Below, piece after piece: positions 13,648-27,547 of a DNA stretch of 64,000 nt (positions are counted from its first letter, which is position 1; each line of letters opens with the position of its first letter). The stretch is from Bigelowiella natans CCMP2755 (taxonomy: Eukaryota > Cercozoa > Chlorarachniophyceae). A program made the position numbers and the translations under genes. The stretch lies in assembly GCA_000320545.1 (NCBI GenBank), contig ADNK01001009.1, positions 5,001-69,000 on the forward strand. The letters are read 5' to 3'. Below the pieces are notes generated by a model. That model saw only the letters and a program-made list of their open reading frames with translations, was not told where the DNA came from and searched no databases.

Positions 13648-15416
13648 ATGACAAGGATGACCACCCGCCTCTCCCCTCTTCTCAACCTGGCTCTCTTCCT
13701 ATTTTCGTGCACTATCGTGGAAGGAGATCAGAAGAGAAAAAATATAATCTTACTTGTTTTGGATGATGTCGGCTGGGGCGATGTCGGTTTCCACGGCTCT
13801 AACTTCAAGACGCCCCAGATCGATGCACTGGCATATACTGGCGTGCGCTTGGAGAGAATGTCATTACATGTTATATCGCCATAGAAAGATGCGCAGATAG
13901 AATTATCTACATTCGCCAAAGATCATCGCATGATTCTTTGTGATTATCCCCACTATGATTCGACATGTAAACGAGAACTTTCAGACTGTGCTCGGCCCAT
14001 AAGTGCGGTTAATATTAGCGTAATCTAGGTACACGAGCCCAATGTGCTCCCCCTCCCGAGCCTCTATCATGACCGGCCGCTACGCACACAAGCTTGGAAT
14101 GCAGCACTACTCAACGTTGATGCCAGGGTCTCGGGCAGGGTTACCGAAGGATGCCCGAACGCTTGCGGAGATAATGACAGATGAGGGCGGGTACGAGAGC
14201 CATGCGATTGGAAAGTGGCATCTCGGAGCGGGCGACTGGTCGCAGACACCCACGGAGCGTGGGTTCCTATCACACGTAGGCTATCTTCAGGGCGTCAACG
14301 ATTACTTCAACCATTCCACCTTCTCGTGTGCGGGGATCTGTCTTTACAGGTCCAATTGCAAGCAATTTTCCAAGGACAATAAAATGAGGTGTGCAGAGGC
14401 CATTGCCTCGCCCTACGGCCCCGGCGCCGCTGCCCTAGATTTTTGGCAGGATAAGACGGCGTACACCGACGCAACCGGTGAGGGCAGCGAGAGAATATGT
14501 AAATTATATATTACCATGTCTGTACATTGATCCAAGGCATATCTATCTGTGCCACGAGACATCCTTAACATGTGTATGTTGATGTATGCACGCGCTTGCC
14601 TAGGATCGTACAGCGTCGACGTGTACACAAGGAGGTTCGAAGACCTCCTCCAACTCCGCCAGGCAGGAAGTGGCAGAAACGCTGAGGCTGGTAGTACAAA
14701 CTCCGGCAATACCTCTGCGAAGAAACCTCTCTTCATTTACTTTGCCCAGCAGCTACTGCATCTTCCCCTCCATGCTCCACCAGGGCATCGGCACATGGAT
14801 GTCTGTCGCAGTGTTTCCGGGGGTACAGAGGTGGCTAACAGAACGGTGCTGTGCGCCATGGCCTCGAAGCTCGATGAGACCGTGGGCGCCGTAGCAAGCG
14901 CTATCAAAGCGGCGGGGATATGGAACGACACGATTGTGTGGGTGGTCTCAGACAATGGAGGTGTGGATTGATTTTCTCCTTGTCATTTCGTCTCCTCCCC
15001 CTCCCTGCGGTGTGTAGAATCCTTTTGCTGACTTCCATACGAAGCAGCAGAGACGTTGACCAGAGGGGTTTGAGGATATCGGTCTCTTTAACCTCATGCG
15101 CAGGTATGACACACTGGCACGATGGAAATCCTTGGGATGGTGGGCTGCCCGTGTCAGCTAGCAGCAACTAGCCTTTGAGAGGCGGAAAGACGACCTTGTT
15201 CGAAGGAGGTGTTCGCTCCGTGTCCTTCCTCTTCGGCGGCGGCCTTCCCGAGGAGGTTCCATTTGCGAGCACATGCGCGCTAGTTCTTATTATAACAGCA
15301 AGGAGCATCGTGGCGGCAACGCCGACTGTAGCTACGACTGAGATGAGACAAAATAAGCGCAGATTGGAATTGCTGCGTGAGTGTGTGAGTGTTTGAGTGT
15401 GAGTGAGTGTGTGTGC

Positions 15417-15467
<51 letters not shown>

Positions 15468-16392
15468 CATTGCGTGGTTACTCTCTGACGGCCACACTTT
15501 CTTCAGGTCCAGGGAACAAAAAGGGCAGAGCTGCTCCACCTGACGGACATTCTTCCGACAATCGCCCTCGGAATAGCTCAGATAGACCCGGAAAGACTTC
15601 CTCGCGGCCTCGATGGATATAACGCATGGAGCGCCATTACCGCGCAGGGACAACATCATCCGAACATCGATCGCTCCGAGGAGGGAGCTAGCAGCACTAC
15701 TACTATAAGGACCGAGATTCCTCTCAACGTAGCAATCAATCGTGATCTGAACATCATGAGCATACCCAATCCCCTCGCTCCGAGCGCAAGGCAGGCAAAC
15801 TACACCGCTATCATCCAGTGGCCCTGGAAGCTCATTCTCGGCACTGCGCACATTATCAACCCAGGTTGATGGCTCGTTGAATCTGCTAGAATTTGTGGGC
15901 TGTGGTAGCTTGTTGCTAGCTGCTCTCTGACGAATGCTATTGCTGTATTTGGTCGTTTCTGCTGTACAAAACAGGCAACGAAAACCTCAGTGGTAAGAAG
16001 GCATCACAAACCAACACAACAATTACCAAGTCGTAGCTCATATTGTTCGATGATGACATCGATGTGCCGTCTCAGCTTTAGGTAGCACTAACACCACGAC
16101 TTCCTTGAATGCTCACGCTCTAGGATGGTACACGATCGAGAAGTACACCTTCATACCGCCACCACAAAACCAGCTCGGCGCGGCGGTGCTGCTGTTCGAT
16201 CTAGAGCACGACGAAGAAGAACGGAGAAACGTCGCGAGTGCCCACCCGGATATCGTCGCTGCAATGACCGACCGTGTTTACTCGAAATGGCTGGCGGAAG
16301 CAAATGGCTATCGCCCACCCCAGCTAAATTTGCCCATGCCGTCGTTAAATCCCCGGCGCCATAACTGGACCTGGGTTCCGTTCATGTTGTAA
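13648..16392 (+). pseudogene. Arylsulfatase (arylsulfatase B-like) with an in-frame stop
   Basis: A secreted or lysosomal sulfatase gene hydrolysing sulfate esters. Six exons join in phase to 599 codons: 13648-13859, 14029-14477, 14604-14960, 15104-15255, 15507-15864 and 16124-16392. It starts with a signal peptide (LSPLLNLALFLFSCTIVEG). Metal ligands are in LVLDDVGWGDVGFHG. The sulfatase signature MCSPSRAS contains the Cys converted to formylglycine, and the second signature is AIGKWHLG. WVVSDNGG and LRGGKTTLFEGGVRS complete the fold. Codon 362 (15169-15171) is TAG, inside SSN-stop-PLRGG, where relatives have an aromatic residue. TAG also ends fabI, Tlg2, NTH and ATP synthase g, so it is not reassigned here. 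All other exons are intact, so this is a recent nonsense allele, a read-through gene or a sequence error. Truncation there would remove the C-terminal 40 per cent. Confidence 0.85.
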
Positions 16393-17016
16393 CGACTAGA
16401 CGATATGGTAGTAACGGTTCAACTTTAATCGTTATGGTGATGTGGGCAGCGAGTAGGGACTCTGGCTGGACTCCAGAGCGCATACAATATGATGGTAATG
16501 CATAACTGTGTGGTTGTCGGGCTTTTGAGCACTTGGAATAGGAATAAACGTGGTGCACAGCAATCAAAGTTTCTTTCCAGGGCTGATGACCCGGGAAATG
16601 CACCGAATGAGCTGCAATGCGGACGATCGACATGATATCATTGAGTCCTCCATTGCTGTTGTGCATGCGTCGCGTCATCCATGCAGGGCTACTAGATTGC
16701 CTCAGCGTATAACTACTTGCTGTGCGTGCGTGCCCGTAGTAGTAGGCGAAACGCGGGCGACTGTGGATATGTGATGCATCACTCATAGCATGTGGCCAAA
16801 CTAGCAAACTTATAGCGCGAAAGGGACGTGCTAGCGTGGTCCAAGCGATGCGAGTTGCATGAAGAATCGAGTCATGGATGTCTAGATGTGATCGACGAGT
16901 GAGTGAGTGCACATTGAGACGAATGAGGCGCGCTGTAACACGCCTGCTAGCTAGCTAGATATCTAGACATGCTAGCATGGCGGAGAAGCAGGAAATCCCT
17001 CGCTAGCTAGAGCTCA
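16393..17016. other. Convergent 3' spacer
   Basis: Spacer between the 3' ends of the arylsulfatase and exonuclease genes. It is rich in CTAG words, including GCTAGCTAGCTAG near 16948. The 176-codon minus-strand frame at 16382-16912 has no recognisable protein character and is not called. Confidence 0.6.
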
Positions 17017-17696
17017 TCAGTCGAATTTCAATGGATGCTCGATCACCCCCTCATCATGTTTTCGTTTCTTCACGGCGAAGAAGGCAACACCTGCGGACCA
17101 TATCGTATCGTTATAACAAAGAGGAAAATCAATAAATAAGATAAAGAGTATAATCAAGACTCTGCTGCTACGGTTTTCTGTTGATGGAGAATGGATCGAT
17201 GCTCGCGTCGAGCTCTCCATCACCTCATCATCATAATGCAATGCCACCGGGGTGCATGATAGCAATCATGATGATAATGATGATGATGATGATGATGATA
17301 ACACAAATGGACGTTAATATGGGTTCGTGTGTATTTGTGTGTGTGTATTTGTGTGTGTGTGTGTGTGTGTGTAGTATCACCACTCGCAGCGCGAATTTGA
17401 GCATCCTTTAGGGCACGGTCTTTCACCAATGACCACGTCCTCTCACTAGCAGGCTGGGGAGAGAAGGAGAAGGAGGAGGAGGAGGGTGGAATTAACAAAA
17501 ATGAGTGGGTAACAAAACCGTCGAGCAAACATCGGATCTATCCGCGCAATGAGAGATTCCTATAACTTTAAATACTATTTACTACTACTATTACTACACA
17601 GCTGCAACCTTTCTACGGTCACTTAGCTGCTCGTCCTGTAAGGCTTTCACCTTCCATTATCATAGCGAATAGGTCAAAATGATAACAATAGTAATA

Positions 17697-17735
<39 letters not shown>

Positions 17736-17847
17736 TGTGTGAGAGAGAGATTGAGCGAAAGAGAGAAGGAAAAGAGAGGAAGGTAGATTGGGGAGATAGA
17801 AAATCGGCGTGTGGTTGGACAATAAACTACCCATCCAGCTCAAACGA

Positions 17848-17887
<40 letters not shown>

Positions 17888-19435
17888 TACTCTTCTCTTA
17901 TAAACTGACTGCTCTCCCATTAGAAGAACAACACCTACCTCATTAAGTGGGCCTTGGCACGACGCCACGATGATAACCGTGTTTCTGTGCACCTTGCGGT
18001 AGCTGAAGAGAAGAGGGAGGAGGGGGGGGAGGAGAAGACGTCTTTTTTTTTTGAAGAGAGAAAAGGAAGATGAGGTACAAGGTCAAACGCTATGTCCGCT
18101 CAAGAACACATCATTGGGGGAAACGGTTCCAACTATCACCACCAAAGTCTGTTGATTGATTCTCTAAATTGGGCTGGTGGTAGCAGTATTCTTCTTGCAA
18201 GCAAAGACTATACGCACACACACACACACACACACACACACTTACAGCTCGGTGATGCCCTCGTTCAAAACTCTTAGCTTCTCAGCACTGGGGGGGTTGG
18301 CGATTGACCCGAGATGGCACATGGAAAAGGAATACTTCCCCTCCGAAGCAGCCCTAGCAGCCTTTTTCAGCGCCTGAGCAGGAGGAGGGCCGATTACAAC
18401 TCAAGCATTACTACTACATACCAAGCTGCCCCATCGTGAGAAATAGCGTCGGGCCTTGTAAGGGAAGAGTGTCGCAGAAATGGGGTGGCAAGGGAACACA
18501 CGTACTTACCACTTCATCCCACCCTCCCCTCCTCTCTCTCTCTCTCTCTCTCCCTCTCTCTTTGTAGCACGGCGGCTGCTGCTGCTGCTGTATGGTGTTT
18601 GTCGCTGCTACATCTGCGTCCGATTTGCAGGAGATGGCGCTGACGTTGCTCGAAGACTTGCCCGCAAATCTCTTGAGAATCTGCGAGTCGGAAGGGCATC
18701 AGCCAAGACGGAGGGGAGGGGAGGGGAGGGGAGGGGGGAGGGGGGGGGGGTATAAAGGCCAAGAAGTATTGCGCTGGCTGCCATCATGATGACGATGGAG
18801 GCTCGAGTCAAAAATATCACTACACAACAACTGTTTCTCTGCGATCACCATAATAACACACTAGCGGTTTATAATTTGGGAGAAGCAGCCACGATGACAG
18901 CTAATAGCACAACCATACCGTCGGGCTGCTACTGATGAGAGCCATGTGCTGCTTTCTATACCTAAGGAAATAGGCAAATGCGCGGGATGAATGGGGATTC
19001 GAATAATATCATCATTGCGCCTGCTCATGGGCAATGATAGCCTCCACGTTCATATCGAGGCGAGAGGGGGGCTTTTGGCGAGAGGTGGACGAAAAGGAGA
19101 GAAAGACGGGAAGGAAGGGGGGGGGGGGGGGAGGAGTAATTAGGAAAATTACTTTTGGAGCATTCCAAAGAGCTCCTGAGTGCCCGAATTGACGATCTGA
19201 TATTATCGCCGCAAATATGGAGAAAGGACGATCTTAAACCTTAAATGCGACTAGCAGCCCACCCCCCCTTGAGAGAGGGAAAAAGCAACAGCTGACATAT
19301 AAAAGGGGAGGGAGACGATGCAAGCGCGAGAGCTACTACCCCGAAAGTGGGACCGTTCTTTATCTTGAGCTGGGCGAGTTCCAACGCTGCAATCGCATCC
19401 TCTGCGCTGTCATGGCCTATGGTGAAAGGAGGAGA

Positions 19436-19468
<33 letters not shown>

Positions 19469-20593
19469 GTGAGGAGGAGGAGGAGGAGGAGGAGGAGGAG
19501 GAGGAGGAGGGAAGGACGGATATACGTCTTTCGCTTCTTAGAGTATCACTATACCTATGGTCCTCTTGTTGTTGCTCTTATGACCGTTGCCAGTGCTACT
19601 GCTAGATCCATCAACTTCTTTGCTCCCGTCCTTTTCCGCCTCCTTTTCTGCCACCCCCTTCTCCTCCGTCGCCCCCCCCTCCCCCCCACCCTCCTCCTTT
19701 TCTTCCTGGACTACTTGGATTTGTCGGTTAAGGTACCTACGTGTACGCGAAACGGGAAGCTTTTACACAATCTGTTGTTGCTAGGAATTGAAGAATGAGA
19801 AGGGGAGGGGGGGAGGAGTAGAAGATACTTCCCACGCACACGCAGCAAATAGAGCGAACTACTGTGGGCGGGGGGGTTGAAGGGACGAAGAAGGAGCAAT
19901 ATTCTTTGAATGCTCTCACAAGGAAACAGCAAATAGCAGCTCTGAGGACGATGACCTTTCTACTAATCTGCGGAGAGCAACTTTGTATGGCGGACCGCGC
20001 GAATGCGGGTAGAGAAGCGAGGTGTCGATGATGCCTGTTTTTCATTTTTAACTATCTCATATGCATGCTTGGACGGCGTAGTGGGCGAGGTTTGTATGCG
20101 TGTTGTGCGTTGCTGTTCTAGTTTTGGTAGCATTAGACAGTGCAATATCGTGCGTGTGTGTGTGTGTGTGTTTTGAAAAAGAGAGACGGTTTCAGCTGAA
20201 TGGCTGTTGCGCTCGGCGATAACACAGATAACGAAGAATCATGAGGGGAGACGAGAAGTAAGGGAGAAGTACGTTCGTGGATGATCTTGAGAGCGAACAG
20301 GTCGTTCTCAAGACTATGGCCGACGAGTACGTCCGCAGCCGTGAGGAAGGCCTTGAGCTCCTCTTGGACGTCCTGCTCGCAGCCACAGCATCAGCAGAGC
20401 CAAAAACACAATATTTGGGAAACAAAATCATGCCATCAAGGCGCGACTAGCTGATGATGATAACCGCTCTACTTAGCGACGGCACGGCCATATGCAGCGG
20501 CAGGTAGGGAGGCCAGCACTGCTCCAGCCGAGGAGTAGAACAAGGGAATGCACACGAGAAGGAGAGAGGGGGGGGGGAGGGAGGGGGAGAGAA

Positions 20594-20635
<42 letters not shown>

Positions 20636-21933
20636 TGTACCTTGAGGTTTTTCGTCACGTCTTGGAGCATTTCGCATGTGATGCCGCTATACTGCGTGTT
20701 GTAGTTGGTGATCTTGCGCCGAGGCTTGCAAAGAGAGTCATAGAGCACCTTGGAAAGATGATGGGGATGATGAATAGAGGGGAGGAGGAGGAGGAGGAGG
20801 AATAGCCTCAACACCCACCAGCAGCACTGCCACTACTACCTTATGATCCTCATCTACGACTGTGACGCGTGCCAGCTCAAAGCCCTTCTCCGTCGTCACC
20901 TAGAGTTATCATTATCATTATTATCATTGTTATTATTTTACCATATTCGGTATCATCAACAATACAGAAGAAGACAGCACAGTAGTCAGGTAAGTTCATA
21001 CATGCCGTCTAAAAGGACGATAATGATGATGATGATGATGATAATGACGATGATGATCACTATCATGATGATAAGTCCGATAGGAATTTCCTCATCCCCC
21101 CCCCCCCCCTTTTCCGCTGTCATCCACATCGATTAGGAGTTGGCTTGCTCCGCCAATCGACATGTCACGAAAACACGGCAACAATGTGAAATGGCACGGT
21201 ATTTTCCCGGCCGGCAGCCCGTCGGCTAATAACAGCTACCAAAGCCATCAATTCGCGTGTCGCCATTGCATATGCACATGCATGCCTGTGCACGTGCTTC
21301 TTCGCTTACCATTTCACAGTCTACGCCGAATAGTCTGAGGTTGCCATCCTCGCTGTCACTGTCGCTGTCATCATCCATCTCCTCCCCCCCGGCGGGCAAC
21401 GACGACGACGAAGAAGATGAGGAAGGCTTCTTGCGGGGAGGGGGGGGGGGGAGTGGCGCGAAAACCGCTGGGGTGGGGTCGGGGCGGTTAAAAAGGTACT
21501 TTGGTGGGGGGTGGTCGGAGGTATGGGGAGGGGAGAAACCAGTGGCTGGGAAGTTACCTCCCGGGACTGTTCCTGCCTTATCACAGCCCTCATTCTCTCC
21601 GTCTTTCTTCCTTTTTCCATCCCCCCCCCCCTCCTCCCTCTCAGTGCTGTCGTCACCAGCGCCGCGCTTGAGGCGCTTGGGTGGGTTGTCGACGCTGGGC
21701 TTCTGCGAGTTCTTCAGGTTCTAACGTTTATCAATCAATCGATAGACTTGTGAATGTATGTACGGATAAATAGCTTTATGCATAGGGATGCAGGCAAGAA
21801 CCCGCGAAAACAACTGAATGCGAGAGGACCTTCTTTTTGCAGTTCAACAGCGCATGAAGAACCTGCACGTGCATGTAGTGGGATTTTTATCACAAAAAGG
21901 AAAGATTACCCCTGGCTCCCTACTACGGCCCCT

Positions 21934-21968
<35 letters not shown>

Positions 21969-23157
21969 CTCCTCCCCCTCTCCCTCTCTTTCTCGTGCTG
22001 CAAGTAGCAGTACCGAGCGCGGGTCGAATACTGAGTTGTTGACTTTGAAAGGAACAGCATACTTGCCGAAATCCCCATCTGATACCCTTAACGTCTCTCC
22101 TTCGCGCGCACTACCAGAAGAGGCATTTGGATGGAATATGCGATGAATGGAGGGAAGGGCACGATAATGGCTCTTGAATGTCTGGAGAAACAGAACGAAA
22201 GGCTGATCAGTAGGTTATCCAAAAGGGAGGGGGGGGGGCAGCACTGAGCACCTCCATGTTGAAGCCATCGATTGCTAGTAGAATTGCTCCCGCTGTAAGA
22301 GGTGTGTTTTTGACAAACACCCACCTCGGGGACTTTATACCTGGTGAGTGTTGGTATTTATGTAAAGAAAGGAAGGGCTCTCTGTGCACATGGTTGCTAC
22401 CCATCGTTAGAGACCACAGAATCAGCTCTTGAATGTTCCATTCGGTGATGTATGGATCCCCATTGATTGTCTTCTGCGAAAGCCAAAAGAAGAACGTCAG
22501 TGTGGTCTCTCATATGAAGAGAAATGGAAGATCATCGTCTCTGCTCGGTTTTCGATAAAAACACGGATGAGAAGGCCATCACGGTTGTTTCGCGGAGTGC
22601 CTACCGGAGTAGAAATTACCTTCAATTTGGCCATTTTATTAGTATTCAGTGAGATGTTCACAGTAGCCTCGTCCCCATATCTAAAGTGCAAACAGCAGTA
22701 CAGAGCGAAGATTGGTTCATGATAGAATGAGCCAGCCAGGAGAACAAATGCCTTACATGTCTATGTAGTCCTGTCGGGTCATATTGTTGTCCTTAATATG
22801 GTTCAAGCGAAACCATCAATCATATTCATAGAATCAAATGGAGCTTCTGAGGGACTACTGAGCGCAGCAGCTTTGTGAATTTCAGCCGACACACACCATG
22901 AGAACATGTCCACGCACCTGGCCTCTGGCCATCATCTTCCTCTTCTTCTTTAGCTTTCGTCGTTCCGCCTTGGAAAGTAGGCATACGTCGATCGATCCGT
23001 TTGCATTTCTGGCCGTTCTTCTCGTTTCGGTGGGGGGGACGCCTCCCTGGCCTGCCTGCATCGGGATGCGAATGTGGGGTGGTTGATGTTGCAGGTATTG
23101 TTGTGCTGTAAAATAAAAAATAACACTGAAAACTACTACTACCCCAATCCCATACAT
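17017..23157 (-). CDS. REXO5/Rex-type DEDDh RNA exonuclease
   Basis: A 3'-5' RNA exonuclease of the REXO1/REXO5/yeast Rex group, which trim structured RNAs in the nucleus. Resolved exons, 5' to 3': the basic start region (about 23070-22918), QDYID (about 22790), YGDEATVNISLN (about 22690-22630), 22510-22405, PRWVFVKNTPL (22343-22256), TFKSHYRALPSIH (about 22185-22025), VLHALLNCKKK (about 21875-21841), acidic linker (about 21724-21553), 21467-21310 ending GVDCEM, 20899-20840, 20748-20641, 20372-20273, 20034-19956, 19416-19340, 19196-19153, then small exons to 17017. Catalytic motifs are all present: DCEM (ExoI), VGHSLENDL (ExoII) and GHDSAEDA (ExoIII). PRWVFVKN is a REXO5 hallmark. Introns are crowded with GAG, CTC and GT repeats. 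The exact start (an ATG at 23157 is one option) and the final exons are less certain than the nuclease core. Confidence 0.88.
19471..19510. repeat. (GAG)n after (ATG)n, exonuclease-gene intron
   Basis: (GAT)n at 19436-19468 runs directly into (GGA)n to 19510, inside a predicted intron of the leftward exonuclease gene. Confidence 0.9.
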
Positions 23158-23718
23158 ATCCAGAATTGTTGCTCTGAGATGGTCTAGCGGCAAATCTTTT
23201 TTGGAACAGAAAATACACCGAATTTATCCTAATATCGAATCCAAGAAGAACAGTGAGGAATATTGGGGTAAAACAGGCAGGATCTTCATTCCCGTTACAC
23301 CAGCTGTGTAGCTGTGCAAGAGGATCATTGTCGGAAACACCTGCGACAGGACTAATTTGTTGTCGCAGGTAAATATCCTCAGAAACTTCTCTCCTTTTCT
23401 TGCTCTGAGAAGAGAAAGAAGTTAAGAAGTAGATCTAAGTAGGTAAGTTACCGCTTGTTGTTCCCAACACAAAAGCTAAAGTCATCCCACCCTAAGGTCG
23501 AGTAACAATGAGATACTTGTATTGAATCATCCGCGGTTTGCTCCGGGAAGAGTCTTTAGGCCTTCCGGTTACCTGTGTGTGAGTGTGTGTATGTGGCGAA
23601 TCCAATGATACCTCCTCCTCCTCCTCCTCCTCCTCCTCCTCCTCCTCTTTTTCGGGTGACTTACTACCTACTTCTTGGGCAATCAGCATTTTATTTCTCG
23701 GGAGCAACAAAGCGAATC
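23158..23718. other. Divergent 5' spacer, exonuclease/ankyrin gene
   Basis: No exon is supported. It includes a (CTC)n tract at 23611-23648 close to the ankyrin start. Confidence 0.55.
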
Positions 23719-26202
<2,484 letters not shown>

Positions 26203-26459
26203 AGTTTTTTTTCTCCTCGTGGAGACAATCGATGTACACACGAGAATGATTGGGTGCCATAGCATTATAAACAGCCAGACTAGCAGAGCTGCTTATATGC
26301 TGAGTACTTTACAGACAGCCGAACCATATCCGCTATAACTACAGAACTGTGGCACATTGCAGCGAAGTAACAATGACATAGGTCGACGAGCGCATGCGCG
26401 AGCAATATAATGTGAAGCCCGTGATATGTGTGGGCTACGTACTTGCGTTGTATATACGC

Positions 26460-26531
26460 ATGTAAGACGGATGTAATGAATCAAATAATAAATTTGTTCA
26501 ATGGTCATCCTCATGTAGCTATTCAATGCAG
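26460..26531 (-). repeat. Left inverted terminus of the element
   Basis: Reads TAAGACGGATGTAATGAAT inward. It is the reverse complement of the family consensus and pairs with 27084-27166. Confidence 0.75.
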
Positions 26532-26641
26532 CGCGGCATGTGACAAGCATATTGCATGATTTTTGTAGTCATGTACGTATATAGGACAGTAATTGCTATA
26601 AATCGAGACAGCGTAGCGTATATATACTTCAAAATGAAGCG

Positions 26642-27049
26642 GTGCCAAGAGGGAACAAAGGCCATGCATTTGAAGAAACTTGGTTTCATGCCTGGCTCTC
26701 GCACAACAGGAATCACATTGAAGCTGCCATCGCCACATCATGGATACGCGCCATCTGTGGTGTTGGCAGCCTTGGAACTTTCTTGCTGTCCAGAGGACAA
26801 CGCACAGAATTGGAAGCAATGTGCGACACATGCAACACATTGCAAGACATGGACCACATTCTGCAATGCAGGAAATACGGACCACAGAGACTCAGAATCA
26901 ACAAACAACTGACGGCGATCATGGATCGCAACGATGAAACTACGCGTCTCACAACCACAGAAAAATTGACTCGCAAAGCTGCGCGCAAAGCACGACATGC
27001 TAGACCAAATCACAATGCATTTTTATATTTTCATGCATGCAACATGTGA
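26642..27049 (+). CDS. Fragment resembling a non-LTR reverse transcriptase C-terminus
   Basis: An uninterrupted 135-codon frame between the inverted termini. The segment AICGVGSLGTFLLSRGQR, followed by CDTCNTLQDMDHILQCRKY and an Arg, reproduces the usual end of LINE-type ORF2 proteins: a short helix, then a Cys-x2-Cys-x8-His-x3-Cys knuckle ending Cx(2)Y. No polymerase or endonuclease domain is present, so it is a remnant or a captured tail. Its first codon is GTG-like or ATG within the element; whether it is translated is unknown. Family recognition rests on the Cys/His knuckle and its context only. Confidence 0.5.
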   Translation: MPRGNKGHAFEETWFHAWLSHNRNHIEAAIATSWIRAICGVGSLGTFLLSRGQRTELEAMCDTCNTLQDMDHILQCRKYGPQRLRINKQLTAIMDRNDETTRLTTTEKLTRKAARKARHARPNHNAFLYFHACNM

Positions 27050-27083
27050 CCAAGCTAGCAAGGAAACAAACAGATTCAATTTA

Positions 27084-27166
27084 AGCGCTGTAGCCGCTGC
27101 TTTGCACAGCTACATTAGGATGACCATTGAAAAAATTTAAACATTTCATTACATCGGTCTCGATCA
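27084..27166 (+). repeat. Right inverted terminus of the element
   Basis: Starts AGCGCTGTAGCCGCTGCTTT, then CAGCTACATTAGGATGACC, and ends TTTCATTACATCGGTCTC. It is almost the same as the copy at 4046. Confidence 0.75.
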
Positions 27167-27547
27167 TATATACGCGGTATGTGCATGCTACACACATCAC
27201 TAGATCTAGAGATCATGTTCTGTGTCCGTAGTCGGATGTTATTTGCTGTGTTGCCGTACCATTCTAGCTATAATTGTTTATGTCGGCATTGGGCTTTTGC
27301 ATCTACAGCATTGCGCAAAATTCTCTGTCTGGATGTTGCTACATGCATCGCTTAGGGTATTTTCTCATGCATACATTTACACAATTTTTGTCTGCAACGT
27401 ACGTATATTACATGTGATAACTGCATCATGTATCTGATGCCCTAATTCACTGATGGATCTATGTGTAAATGGTTCCATTCGCGTAGCTGCATAATTAGTT
27501 TCACTTTAATCTGATTATCAAGGGTAATCTTTGGCTCCCATTTCCTA

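Larger units (their letters stand above)
26460..27166. mobile_element. 0.7-kb terminal-inverted-repeat element with a reverse-transcriptase-tail frame
   Basis: Inverted copies of the spacer repeat bound this unit: 26460-26531 (reverse) and 27084-27166 (forward). Shared parts are GATGTAATGAA, TTCAATGGTCATCCT and ATGTAGCT. The sequence TATATACGC flanks both sides (26451-26459 and 27167-27175), a candidate 9-bp target-site duplication. The interior has one frame, annotated separately, that resembles the C-terminal tail of a non-LTR reverse transcriptase. A 9-bp duplication would suit a Mutator-like DNA transposon, while the frame points to a retroelement, so the class is open. No transposase is visible, so the copy is non-autonomous. 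Confidence 0.6.

Noticed and set aside
15141-15171. A 21- or 31-base mini-intron that would remove the arylsulfatase TAG
   Set aside because: GT and AG ends exist, but removing them deletes SASSN, which aligns with the conserved residues before PLRGG. The stop is better read as real in the given sequence.
16382-16912. 176-codon minus frame
   Set aside because: It lies in a convergent spacer, has no domain or splice support, and its composition (His, Ser, Arg) looks like chance.
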